A stretch of 64,000 bases of DNA. Origin: Labyrinthula sp. Ha (taxonomy: Eukaryota; Sar; Bigyra; Labyrinthulida; Labyrinthulaceae). This document shows, in pieces, positions 1-11,417 of this stretch. Under the pieces are notes generated by a model. The model searched no databases. It was given only the letters and a program-made list of their open reading frames with translations, and had not been told where the DNA came from. The stretch covers positions 672,668-736,667 of the forward strand of contig JAALGZ010000017.1 in the NCBI GenBank assembly GCA_015227615.1, in the 5' to 3' direction. The position numbers and the translations under genes were made by a program. Numbering within the stretch: position 1 is the stretch's first letter; each line of letters opens with the position of its first letter.

Positions 1-3000
1 CCTTGTGCCTAGACTAATGAAATTTCAGCAAAAATACATTTAGACGCTTCTCAAGATAGAAAATTTTCATTTTCAAATTGAAATTTGTCTTCTGAAGCTC
101 ACCCAATGATGCTTCTTGCTTTTCCTGTTTTTCCATCGATTTCTCTTTCTGAACCTATTGTGTAGTAATGTACCACTGCATTCCTGGTTTGGAAATATAT
201 CAGAAATATACCCGCTAAACCGAAAGAATATTTTCATCGACCTCATTCTATCTCAGTTATTCAAAAGAAAAGAACATGTTTTCGAAGAATTATATTTCGT
301 ATAATACTTAATAATAGTTTCTTTCTTCATTCAATTTATTAAAGAGCACAGAATCTTCGTCACACAACTGAGTGGATCTCAAGAGTCAAAGGTAGAAGTC
401 ACTCAACCATATAGAAGGAGATATTATAATCATAGCATGGGATTTATGAGTAAAGAATTTTTAATAATATAAATTTATGATTACTTTCTCTCAGAATTAT
501 TTCTTGGATTGCAAAACAGTTTTTTGTAGAAGCCGCCAAGAAATATTGTTTGGCACGGAGGCTGCAACTTTAGTCAACCTTGGTTGGTTTACCCAAGGTG
601 CACACAAGTTTTGATAACAAAAAATAGAAATATAATTTAAATTTCAGTGTAATACTTTCATTGTACGTACTTCATTTGGCGTTTTCTTACGGGGTTTTCT
701 CTTGTAGATTGGGAGGTATCAGGGAATGAGCACTATAAATCAAGGGAATGTTCTAGAATATTCCTCAATAAGCAATTTGAAACACAGAGACTGTAAAATG
801 AAAATATTCTAAAACTTAGATGTAGCCATTTATGGATTTACCTCCTTTGTTAGATTCAGAGTTCATATTATGGTCTAGTCTCAATTAGGACTAAGGCCTG
901 GAACTGCAAAAATGTTGGGAGTGAACTTTCTTCCAACATATTAAATATAAAGATTCGAAGAGTTTCTTACTTGTTTGAAAGTGATTCATTTAGATGTACC
1001 TCTATAAATATTTTTCTGCAATAAATAAATTTTCTGATGTTTGACATTTGTAAATATAACCTACTACCTATAGCATTTGGTAGCGTATTATATGCCCTTA
1101 GTACATTAGACTCCTCTTTAGTTTTATCCAACATTGCGGAACCTATAAAGAAATAGTTGGATTAATTGTAGTGAAAAATCTATAGTCCTTGAGCAAGGAA
1201 TATTTAGTAGGCTCTGATTTACACCAGTGAGAAGTTGCTCTTGTTCCAAGAAGATCCCCTACCAAAAGACTTCGGTAATTATTGTACTCAGAGTCTAACC
1301 ATTTAGAAAACCATTCTTACTCACTACTGTGAGCTTAATTGCCGGCAAAATCACTTCAGGGATAATTTTAAAGTTCTGAATAAGTATTGGCTCTGCTTTG
1401 AAAATTCTTATGCGATTGATAACTGTTTATAAACCCCTTGAAACCCTTCAGAAATTATTGAAAATGGTAAAAACCTTAGCTTATACTCATTTCTTATTTT
1501 TACAGTTTAAATGAGGTAGGCATTTATCTTAGTATTTTCATGGAAGTTCTTATTAACTATGTTAAATACTTTTTCAGGTACATTGGCCCTGGAACCGAGA
1601 TATCACCTCGCCTTGTTCGTGAAAAGTAACCAAATGAGCTACATTGTGATTGCTTAAATTTTTCTCCGATATAGTGATAGGATTAATAATATATTTCTGA
1701 TTCATTTGGTACCTGTCACATATGTTTTGCATTAATCAAAGTCAAAAAGTTAGTGCCTCACAAGAGAAACACTCAGAAAAATATGTTTCTCAACTTGGGA
1801 GCAACAAGAAATTTCAAATTATAATATGACCAAGAAAATAAATAAATCTATGAATTGTTATAACAGCAACAAATTCTGTCTCTTCTAGATGTAATGGCAG
1901 CGAAGCTATACCAATTCAGTTGCTGTAAAGGGTGTAGCGGGCACTCAATCAGCTTTTAATTATATTTCAATGTGTTAAAGATGTACTAAGACTTAACAAA
2001 CTCGCTCATATCCCATAGATCCTCTGCTAGCTAAATCTAAAACTCTTAGCCATAAGTATACAAAAATAATATTTCCCTTCACCAGTAGCCAAATATTAAC
2101 TCTTCTAATTATTTTCTGCCATAGAAGCGATGTGTAGAAAAGTGTAAACATGAGCATTATTTCTTAGCTCTTCGAATCTTGTATGTGAACATGTTCGAGT
2201 TTGAGAGATTAAGAATTTTGATTTTACAGTCTAGCAATTAAGACAATCCCTCTTTAGAGAATATCAGACTCTTAAATTTTAATCAAGTTCTTTAAATACA
2301 CCAAATAATAGAATAATGACATGTATAGCTGGCTTCAACTATGCTGACGTGTTCATACAAATAAAAATATATTCAGATGTTCAATTTTTCATCTATTACT
2401 TACCGGCAGATAGACCTCTAGCGATTTACTAACACATCCTTCTATCCTGCACCACAGACAGGATGAAATTTTGCTAAGTATGAGCTATTACTAAAAAACT
2501 GCAAGGAAATTCTGCGAAAATTTGAAGATTAGTCTTCTCAAAGAATTTTGCTCGAGCTTGTCCATGGCAAGATGTAATGTTGTAGGATGGCAAGGTTACC
2601 GCTCTTTGCTTTCAAGTAAAACTTCATTTAAATATAAAACATGACCACATAGAACAATCAAGATAAGACAGGGGATTTAAGTAGAATTTTTAAGTATCAA
2701 AGAATACATATACCATTTCTCCTTAACTTTAGATACATTTTTAAGCCAGGAGTTTGGTATTTTGCATATACAAATATTTGTCCTTAACGGTTTAATTTTC
2801 CTTCCATTTATGTAGACATTTTCGCTCGCTCATCGCCAAATACAAGTAAACGGACAAATGTCGTTACACACTCGTTAGAATACCAACATTATAATTGCCC
2901 AAAATTAATACGCATGAAACCACAAAGAAGAAACTAAAGGAGGTCAAGGACTTAGCTAGTTTCTTTTTTCTCCTATTGTTTGTCTATCGCATGCAATTTG

Positions 3001-3135
3001 ATGGCATTATAAAAGTGTATCGCTCTTGCCTTATTTTTCTCCTTTTCTTAGCTGTTTTTTTGATGATTTGCTAATTCTCCACGATCCAAATTATACACTT
3101 TAAGAACAAATCAATAAATCTTGATAAGAGAAAAT
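1..3135. other. Gene desert, nothing recognised
   Basis: AT-rich sequence with stops in all frames and no protein-like reading frame. No clear tandem repeat, tRNA-like fold or element end was seen. The last part before 3136 holds the 5' flank of the cyclase gene, including the stretch TTATACACTTTAAGAACAAATCAA-like (about 3092-3115). This loosely resembles the 5' flank of the carboxypeptidase genes (TTACACTTAG...AACAAATCAA). Confidence 0.6.
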
Positions 3136-6100
3136 ATGTTGAAAAACTACTTGCCTCGAGTTGTTTTGGAAAGTTTAGCAACCGGAAGGAATCTTAGAAA
3201 TACTCTTAATTGTGTGTCTATTTTTGCTGATATATCTGGGTTTACGAATTTGACGGAATCATTAGGGAGTTTGGGAGATACAGAGAATGAAAAGAGAGGA
3301 ACAGAAGAGATTGTCACTCAGATAAACGAATATTGGTCGAAGATTGTACCTTCTCTGACTGAATCAGGTGCGGATATTATTAAATTTGCAGGGGACGCAC
3401 TTGTTGTGATTTACAAGGTAGAGGTTCGAATGCTGGAAGTAATGAATCAAGAATGCACTAAACTGAAAAGGGAGACAGCAAATAAAGATCCTTTTGAGCT
3501 GGTTTTGAATTGTCTGAAACGAATTGCTGTGAAAACTTGTTTAAGTTTACAAGATGACGCATACACCAAAAGGCATGACTTCTCTCCAGAGTTTGGGCTG
3601 TCCTCCAATTCAGCGAAGAAGAAAGAAGAACTCATTACCTTGATGATCAAGTATGGGATTGGCTGCGGCACTGTTATCCTGCAGCATCTGGGAGGAATCT
3701 CCGATGGACTAATGAAAGATGGAAAAAAAGAATACCTGTTGGTGGGGGAAGCTTTGAGACAAAGTTTTCAAGCTGAAAGTACTTATGAAGGTGGCGAGAC
3801 TGCTATAAGTCAGACTGTGTATCATCATGTCACCACCTTTAAAAGGCCCTCAAGAGGCTTGAGTCAATTCATATTGCAGAATAGGGGGGAACAAAACGAA
3901 GAGTTCAAATTTTCTTGTACCCCTTGTAAAGAAGACAGTGAAGGGCTTAGATACTACAAAGTTAGTGCACCAAATTTTTTAAATGATGAATTGCATGATG
4001 TTGTAAAGAGGTGGATAGATGGTGGGCTTACTAGTGCTTCTTCTGCTCCAAGGCTATCACCAAACAAAATTCTGCAATATTTACCAGCGGCATTAAACCC
4101 TAGTTTAGGGCAGATAGGGGAGAGAAAACCGGTACCACCGATTTGGGTAAATAGTTTACGACAAGTTACAACTCTGTTCTGCGATCTTGGTTTGAGTGGA
4201 GATACAAAACAACGATTATTCAGAGGTGATCAGAATGCTCTGGATAATCTGAATGAACTGTTTAAAGCTATTCAGGTTCTTGTTTATCTGCACGAAGGTT
4301 CTATTAATAAGTCCTGCATGGATGATAAAGGTTACACTCTGGTAATCGTGTTCGGACTCCGACCATATACGAAGCAAGATATCTCAAAGAGAGGAGCGGA
4401 ATGTAGTATAAATCTCCTGAAGAAACTTCAACAGTCCCGTCTTAATGGTTCAAACTTAAAGCCAAGAATCGGCTTATCAACAGGTACCGTTTTTTGCGGT
4501 GTTACTGGTGCCACTAGGGTTAGAGACGGAAGGATAGAATATTCCATCATTGGAGGGAAGGTGAATTTTTCTGCAAAGATCATGTCCAAAATTTTTGAGG
4601 GTCCTGGTGCACCAAGACACATTTGCCTTGATAATGCCACTGCTCTCGCAACTTCTCCTTATAAGGTCTCCTGCAACTTTAGCTACAACTACTCCAGCAC
4701 AATGACTAAAGGAATAGGGAAGGTATATCCTTTTATGTATGTTGGAAATAAATCTCAAGGAAAGCTAGCAAAGTTACAGAAAGGAGAAATAATGTGCATT
4801 ATATCACGGGGTCATTCGGGGAGGTTGGCAATTGGGGCTAGATATAAACGTTGCAAGCCAACCAGCTGTATAAACGAGGTTGTAAGAAATTTTTTAGATG
4901 GGGAGTCACTTTATCAAACGCCGATAGCTGTGTATATGTATAATTGCCCATCACAAATGTCTGTGATCCCAGGTGTTGCCGTCAACCAGCAAGATCTTTT
5001 TAGTTCCTTTGCGCTTAATCCACATGTTCCAGCTGTTTGGCTTACTGTAATGAACTCAACACCTAGAGCTTTAGAGAAAAGGAGAAATATTGTCGTTAGT
5101 ACAGATCCTAATAGTTGGCTTACCTACAAACATCAGTGGAAACCGGAGACAGTTTTAAGTCGAAATGCAGCACCTAGGGTAACTAATACTGATATCCGAA
5201 AAACCAACTATGGCAATGGTGTGAGCAATGGCGACCCTCTCTGTCTATATGAATTTCGCTCGAAGTTGCACGAAATGTTTAGTAATCAGCTGTCAGACAA
5301 AAAGAATGTGCTTTACATACTAGGTGAACCAGGAGTAAGCTTTGACTTAATACTACAGTCAGTAGTAGCAGACTACCCACTCACTTCTATGTTGAGAATA
5401 TCGCTCGATTATGGCTTAAAACCAAGGGAAAGAGGAGAATCTTTATGGCGAGAAATTATAAGAAAACTTAGCAATTTCTCAAAGGAAAATGAAGAAATTC
5501 CAAGTACAAGAGGTGCTGCGAAAGACCATATAGTGCTAAGTACACGTGAGTCGTCTCAACCTGCAGACATTGTTTCACTAGAGCGCAAGGAAACAACCTC
5601 TGCTTATGAATTGGAGAAAATGTACAAAGAGTTCAAGCAGCTACTCATGAGTATAGGCAATTCTGTACTGATTATTGATTGCGCTGAAGCGTTGAGTTCT
5701 TTTAGCTTCAAGTTTCTTAAGAATTGCCTTGTTGATATTGCAAAGAGCAACCTTAAAATAGTACTTTTGGTTATGATGCTTCCTGCATTACGTACTACTC
5801 CCTACAACCATCGAGGGTCTGCGAACGAGTCAGCTGAAGAGACCAATATCTCTCACAGAAGAAGGCATAATTCCAGTCTAGAAGTTACAAGGGCAAATTT
5901 ATCAGTTTTGGAGTCTAAGATACAAAATTACAAAGCGGTGGAAAGCGGAGTACTAATTGAATATCCTGAGTATACAAAACAAATAATAATGGATCTAGTA
6001 CATGCTAAAGATGTTCCTAAAAACATTTTAAAGTTCTTTGAAAAGGTTACAGGAGGAAGTCTATATAAGATTCAGCAGTTGTTACTCGACCTGCAACATA

Positions 6101-6546
6101 AAAGAGTCCTTAGATTGAAGCGTACGGTTGATTATCACAAGCTGGGGAAGTCAGTTGTTCACTATGAGCTAAAGTTTCATGACAAAGACAGATTTAAGAT
6201 CTACTCCAACCATTTTGAAATCCCTGGTTCTTGTGAACTAATGTATTCTGCTTTAATTGGAAGTTTTGGTGCCTTTGCGGAGGTATTAATGGGAGTAGGA
6301 AGTTTGCTCAGGTCTTTCACAAAGGAGATCTTGTTTTTTATAGTTTCACCAGGAAGCAAGGATGAATACAATGATGATTGGAAGAATCTAGTTGCATGCG
6401 GGGTATTTAAAGTTGAACTTGGCAGTTATGTCATCCCTGATGAATGGCTAAAGCTATCGCTTCGAAGAACCGTTTTGCAAGTACAAAAGGAATTTGTGAA
6501 AGCCAAACTCGTTGAGCTTGATAAGCTCGATTGGTATGATGATTAA
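3136..6546 (+). CDS. Soluble-type adenylyl cyclase (ADCY10-like)
   Basis: Predicted to make cAMP from ATP as a class III nucleotidyl cyclase of the soluble, bicarbonate-responsive ADCY10 type. Start chosen at the first ATG; the frame is open five codons further up without an ATG. The 1136-residue protein has a first cyclase domain at about 25-290 with both metal-binding Asp motifs intact (FADISGFT, D32; KFAGDA, D87). A second domain at about 345-510 has FCDLGLSGD and the fold signature EYSIIGGKVNFSAK. A NACHT/AAA-like region follows, with a degenerate P-loop (LGEPGVSFD, about 727) lacking the Lys-Ser/Thr, and a Walker-B-like LIIDCAEAL (about 844). No transmembrane segment is obvious, so it is probably cytosolic or ciliary. 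Mammalian ADCY10 is about 1600 residues with a long C-terminal tail, which is much shorter here. Family assignment is firm; regulation is inferred from the family. Ends in TAA. Confidence 0.88.
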   Translation: MLKNYLPRVVLESLATGRNLRNTLNCVSIFADISGFTNLTESLGSLGDTENEKRGTEEIVTQINEYWSKIVPSLTESGADIIKFAGDALVVIYKVEVRMLEVMNQECTKLKRETANKDPFELVLNCLKRIAVKTCLSLQDDAYTKRHDFSPEFGLSSNSAKKKEELITLMIKYGIGCGTVILQHLGGISDGLMKDGKKEYLLVGEALRQSFQAESTYEGGETAISQTVYHHVTTFKRPSRGLSQFILQNRGEQNEEFKFSCTPCKEDSEGLRYYKVSAPNFLNDELHDVVKRWIDGGLTSASSAPRLSPNKILQYLPAALNPSLGQIGERKPVPPIWVNSLRQVTTLFCDLGLSGDTKQRLFRGDQNALDNLNELFKAIQVLVYLHEGSINKSCMDDKGYTLVIVFGLRPYTKQDISKRGAECSINLLKKLQQSRLNGSNLKPRIGLSTGTVFCGVTGATRVRDGRIEYSIIGGKVNFSAKIMSKIFEGPGAPRHICLDNATALATSPYKVSCNFSYNYSSTMTKGIGKVYPFMYVGNKSQGKLAKLQKGEIMCIISRGHSGRLAIGARYKRCKPTSCINEVVRNFLDGESLYQTPIAVYMYNCPSQMSVIPGVAVNQQDLFSSFALNPHVPAVWLTVMNSTPRALEKRRNIVVSTDPNSWLTYKHQWKPETVLSRNAAPRVTNTDIRKTNYGNGVSNGDPLCLYEFRSKLHEMFSNQLSDKKNVLYILGEPGVSFDLILQSVVADYPLTSMLRISLDYGLKPRERGESLWREIIRKLSNFSKENEEIPSTRGAAKDHIVLSTRESSQPADIVSLERKETTSAYELEKMYKEFKQLLMSIGNSVLIIDCAEALSSFSFKFLKNCLVDIAKSNLKIVLLVMMLPALRTTPYNHRGSANESAEETNISHRRRHNSSLEVTRANLSVLESKIQNYKAVESGVLIEYPEYTKQIIMDLVHAKDVPKNILKFFEKVTGGSLYKIQQLLLDLQHKRVLRLKRTVDYHKLGKSVVHYELKFHDKDRFKIYSNHFEIPGSCELMYSALIGSFGAFAEVLMGVGSLLRSFTKEILFFIVSPGSKDEYNDDWKNLVACGVFKVELGSYVIPDEWLKLSLRRTVLQVQKEFVKAKLVELDKLDWYDD

Positions 6547-9500
6547 GTACTGGTCCCTATTTGTAATGATTTCATTTCCACGCTCTCGATGTATTTATTT
6601 ATTTATCCATTTTGATAAAGGGTTTTTCACCCTTTTCTATTTATTTTTGCTTTTTTGTAAAGTTTTATCAGCCATTCATTTGTACTTATTAATTTTATTC
6701 TTAAGACTGACAACTATTTATGATCAAAGTATTTGGATTACAACATTCCTCATATAGCACTAAATGTTAAGACTGCTGAACAGAAACAATTTGAATTGAT
6801 GTTCCTATTATGAAGAGGAATCAGCTCCAAACTTCTGTAAGCTAGATAGAATTTCAATGCTAGTTGCATTACCAGAAAAAGATTATATATACACTATTAA
6901 TTTAGTGTAAACTGCCCTGAATCCTACTATTCGTAGAATCCAGTAATGTGCAAAATCAAAACCGATGCAAAGATGTAATACTACTGGATTCTCTTTGGAA
7001 AGACGACGCTTCAGAAGGATGCACATTTCTTCATATTACTATACTCAAATCATAAACTGAGAAATCTTTTTCTGTAATACGCAGTTTGAATCCTTGGTGA
7101 AATTCATATCCGATCATAGAAAAGCCTAAGCTATTCATCAAGAGCTTTAAAATCCAAGAATAGTTCATTGGGCATGGTATATAAATCAGTGGGTTAAGAA
7201 CCATGACACAGTGTGGTCAACATTATAATGGGGTGGTTCCGTACGTTTTACGTCCTTATATTCTTAAGCTAAGATGAAGAGACAGACACCAATTAAATTC
7301 TTCAGTTGCGTGAAAAAACGATTCTCTGAGGTATGTAGTGGTACCAAACCTTTGAAAACCTCATGCAGTCACTGCAGGGAAAACTGTAGCGGCATTTCAG
7401 CTGTCTCTGTGAATGGTGACAATCTAAGTGAGGACTAACTCAGTACTTTTGATGTTTTCGTCAAGCCAATAATATCAATCTCTTGTAGTTAGACTAAGAT
7501 GTCAGAAAGGTACATAAAGATTATTTACAGTTATAAAAATTGTTTTCTACTCATTAGCGATATAAATAGTTCAAGAGAAGAAAAAGAAACTAGGAGATTG
7601 TCAACTCCCAAGTACTGGTCGTTAGTACGGCACCTTCCTTATCAAATATTAAGAAACATTTTAAGGGTCCTCTAGCGCGATATTACAAGACATAAGTGAC
7701 AGATGATAATACTCGTTACAAAGAGCTGCCATTAGATCTCCACTAGCATCACAACTCTGGTGGTAGAGTTATTCCCTTTCATCAGATCCTGACAAGAAGC
7801 TCAGGTTCAGAGATATGGTAATATTGAATTTCATTAGACCAGTGCTATTCGAAACATTCTATGAACTAATTGAGCTAAGCAGGTTAACCAAACTAGGTAA
7901 AACAAATGAGATTGTGCTAGAGTGCGAGGCAGGAATCGAATATACCATCATGAAGAAGACAGTAATTGTGGAGTGATATCCACCAGTAGTTCTTCCGTTT
8001 TCCAAGCTCTAAAGCAAGAAATAACTTTCTTCAAGAAAACACCTCTTGACAATTAAAAATTTTGTTTAGCTCCGGGGAAGATGCAAGAAAAAAAATCTGG
8101 TTTTGAACATATAATGAAACCTTTCTCAGCTTTTAAATTTTTCTGGGCGTGTAGTTAGCTTGTTATTTTAGATTTTTGAGGTGTTGCATTGAGAAGTTTA
8201 CATTCTGGTACCGAATCATGATCTTTCAACTTGTCTAGTGAAGTGGAATAAACATTTAGGGTGCTATCCACTTGGGAGATATGCATTTAGAGCACCTTCA
8301 AAACATGCATCAAGTTACTATTTTTTTGGTTGAAAGTGCACATTGATTTGCAACAAAATCTGATTTCATTGTAACATGGCATTCTGTAGCTCGCCGCGTA
8401 TGCAGAAGCGTCTACAACACTGAGCCAGAATTTTCATAGCATGCAGGAGAGAAAAAGTACAGACTTCACAATAGAAAGATCTTCTCATAAGCGAAAAGCT
8501 GGCTGTTTCTGGATTGTAGCAGCGGGTTATTAAATGAGAATATGAAAGTTCCCACAGAATTGTGCTCTTCAAATTCATGTAAAAAGCTGAAAATATTTCT
8601 TCATCCTAATATAGCTCTTTTAACAGGTGTGAAATTTAACACGAAATGGCAAGATTAGTTATTGCGGGGAGATTTCCAGGTGACACAAGCATACTCCCAA
8701 ATCAATCCGTAGAAAACATGAGATTTAGGTGCCCAACACATCATTTTCTCGAGCATAAACACTCTTCGCTGAGCCCGGCGCCCTGCTGTAAGTATTATGT
8801 ATTTCATTAGAAAGAACACAGAAGAAATATGGACTGCACTGAATTTTCGCTAAAGGATTTCGAACCCGTTACTTTCATAGATTAACAGAATAGGAAAATT
8901 TGAAATAAAGATAAGTGAGAACCATGTAAGCCTTGTTGAGAGAGAAATTATTTGGGAGAAAGCCTTTCTTAGTAAGCATTTTGGTAACACTGAGAATATC
9001 CATACAGGCTGCTATTTCTTCAATTTTACTTATGTATTCCATCCTTTAGCGTTGTTGTGGATATCACGGCATATTTCTTAGACACTGGAGGCATAAGAAT
9101 TGGTAGGTAGCCAACTATAATAATACAACAAACACAGAGCGCCAATAAAGCGTTTTGGTGTGACGAAGATGAGTTATCTCTTAATATCAAGGGTCTCACA
9201 GTTAACACTAGCGGCTAGGTAGTTTCCTTTCACCTCATTTTTGAACGTAGTATTGCCACAAGATATCACATATAATCAGAACAAAATATCTAAGGTTCTC
9301 AAAATACTGTTGCTCGGCATTACAACAAACACCACATGATCTTTTGTAATTAAACCAGGTTTATATATATCATATAGGCTATAGAAAACCCAGGATAGGT
9401 TATCAAATAATAATTCTAGCTGAGGAAATTATTATGTGAAAAATAGCGAGCTAATGGATATTAAAGCTGGTTCACAATACTTGTCTATGGTAATGCCTTA

Positions 9501-9615
9501 TTGGGAAAAGTTCTGCAAAACAGAAATACTGAATTCCGATCTACTCTCAGTGGGAAAATTGAATTTCCCAGAACATATTTGACCGTTTAAAAAGGAAAAA
9601 AACAAAGGGAGAAAA
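6547..9615. other. Gene desert
   Basis: No gene recognised. A stretch at about 7795-7975 (+) stays open for about 60 codons and reads like decayed coding DNA (contains FRDMVILNFIRP), but I cannot assign it. The last 100 bases are the PEX5 5' flank. Confidence 0.5.
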
Positions 9616-11397
9616 ATGGAAGGATTCAAAGCATTAGCAACCCAACAAGGCTGTTCCGCAGATGGAACAACCGCAATAAACAAGAATCCAATGTCATCAC
9701 TGATATCAACTATTGGAAAGCAATCTGGAGCTCCAAACACAGCAAACAATGCCGCAGCAGCCGCGTTTGCTCGTCAGAGACCATCTGTGGCACAAACTAA
9801 GCAGAGAAATCCAATTAACATTCAGCGACCAACACATGTTTCTCAAAGTTCAGCTTCAATGCAACCTATTCATCACCATCAGCAGCCTCAACAAAGTTCA
9901 GATTGGGTGAATCAGTTTAACAATATGTCCATTAACCAACCTCAGCAGCCTCAACACATCCCGCAACAACATTTCCAGCAGCAACCTCCTCAGGGGTTTT
10001 ATCAGCCTTTCCAAGCTCCGATGAACATGAATATGGCTCCTCGAATTAATTTTGCACCACCACAGATGAATCAAAATCAGTCTTACTTACCTGCAAAACA
10101 AGTAGAAGTATACGGACAGCAGATTGAGCAACAAAAACCTGAAGTTGTGCAAGAAGCAAAGAAAGTAGAAGGTAATGAGGCAATTAGAAAGGCTACTGAG
10201 GACTTAGTTGAGCTTATGTCCAAAGATGATCAGTTTAAGAACTCTAAGTTCTATCAACAGATGGAAGATGTGGCAAAGGGGAAAAGTGTTATTACTGATA
10301 ATGAAATAATTGAAGGTGTGGAAACTATAGATTCTCCTGCTGTGAAAAATGATAGACCTTATAGTGGGACATCTGCTCAAAGGATTTTCGAACAGGCATA
10401 TCAGGATCAATTGAATGGAAAAGATGTTGATTTTGACAAAGTTTTTGACACTGCATTTAATTATGGCAATTATGCTCCACAGCAAGAAAACTTGAAAGAT
10501 AAGCAATATGAGATGGAGAAGGAGAACCCATATGTCGAACAAATAAAGAGCGAAGAAGATGTAGATGGTATGTTTGAAAAGGGGATGGAGTTGTTTAATG
10601 CCGGAGAGCTTAAAGAAGCTGTTTTTGCTTTTGAAGCTGTTGTAAGAGCTGATGAAACAAACTCTGAAGCTTGGCGGATGATTGGGGTAACTCAGCAAGA
10701 AAGGGATGAAGATAAGAAAGCTATTATTGCGCTGCAAAGAAGCATAGAGAATGATCCGTATAATCTCAGCGCACTGCTTGCCCTTGGAGTAAGTTATGTC
10801 AATGAACTTGATCAAACAAAAGCTCTTCATACTCTCAAAAATTGGGTTGAGCGCAATCCAAATTTTGCTGGTGTTCAAGTAGAAGACATTTATGGAGATT
10901 CAAGCGGATCAGATCTCATGCACGACGTCATGATGCTCATGTCAAAAGTCGAAGAGCACTCACCCAACGATCCAGATGTTCAAGAAGTTTTAGGAGTTTT
11001 GTTCAACGTATCCAGAGAGTATGAAAGAGCGGCGAATGCCTTCAGAAAAGCCATCAACGTCAAGCCTAATGAATACGCTTTGTGGAATAAATTAGGAGCA
11101 ACACTGGCGAATTTCTCTAAAAGCAAGGAGGCTATTCCAATTTATACGAGGGCTTTGGAACTTAAGCCAAGATATGCAAGGGGTTGGTTGAACTATGGGA
11201 TCTCACATTCCAATTTAGGCGAATACAGAAAGGCTATTAGAGCTTACTTACGCGCACTTGAACTTAATCCAGAGGCCGAACACATCTGGAACTATCTTCG
11301 CATCTGTGTCTCTTGTCTTCCAGACCAGGGTGACCTTCTGAGGGAAGCAGATAAAAGAAACATCCAGGCATTCCAACAAGCCTTCAACGCAGTCTAA
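9616..11397 (+). CDS. PEX5: Peroxisomal targeting signal 1 receptor PEX5
   Basis: Cytosolic shuttling receptor that binds the C-terminal PTS1 tripeptide of peroxisomal matrix enzymes and docks at the PEX13/PEX14 complex. The 593-residue protein has a low-complexity Gln/Pro-rich N-terminal half with one WxxxF docking motif (W97-F101, WVNQF) and a Cys near the N-terminus (C13), like the ubiquitinated Cys of other PEX5 proteins. The family segment NSKFYQQMEDVAKG lies at 209-222. TPR repeats follow at about 315-415 and 452-560, including the signatures PDVQEVLGVLFNVSREY and LWNKLGATLAN with the Asn residues that clamp the PTS1 backbone. Only one clear WxxxF/Y was seen; many PEX5 proteins have several. 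It faces the Rieske gene tail to tail with 20 bp between the stops, so the 3' UTRs must overlap. Ends in TAA. Confidence 0.95.
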   Translation: MEGFKALATQQGCSADGTTAINKNPMSSLISTIGKQSGAPNTANNAAAAAFARQRPSVAQTKQRNPINIQRPTHVSQSSASMQPIHHHQQPQQSSDWVNQFNNMSINQPQQPQHIPQQHFQQQPPQGFYQPFQAPMNMNMAPRINFAPPQMNQNQSYLPAKQVEVYGQQIEQQKPEVVQEAKKVEGNEAIRKATEDLVELMSKDDQFKNSKFYQQMEDVAKGKSVITDNEIIEGVETIDSPAVKNDRPYSGTSAQRIFEQAYQDQLNGKDVDFDKVFDTAFNYGNYAPQQENLKDKQYEMEKENPYVEQIKSEEDVDGMFEKGMELFNAGELKEAVFAFEAVVRADETNSEAWRMIGVTQQERDEDKKAIIALQRSIENDPYNLSALLALGVSYVNELDQTKALHTLKNWVERNPNFAGVQVEDIYGDSSGSDLMHDVMMLMSKVEEHSPNDPDVQEVLGVLFNVSREYERAANAFRKAINVKPNEYALWNKLGATLANFSKSKEAIPIYTRALELKPRYARGWLNYGISHSNLGEYRKAIRAYLRALELNPEAEHIWNYLRICVSCLPDQGDLLREADKRNIQAFQQAFNAV

Positions 11398-11417
11398 ACA
11401 CATTTCCGAGGGATTAT

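Noticed and set aside
7915-7950. GCAGGAATCGAAT, like a tRNA T-arm
   Set aside because: No pairing stem around the loop and no cloverleaf could be drawn.
8864-8878. GGATTTCGAACCC, like a tRNA T-loop on the minus strand
   Set aside because: The T-stem does not pair fully, and no matching acceptor or D-arm was found at the right distance.
10204-10878. 224-codon open frame on the minus strand inside PEX5
   Set aside because: It is an antisense shadow of the PEX5 coding frame, with low-complexity Ile/Leu/Phe content and no recognisable domain.
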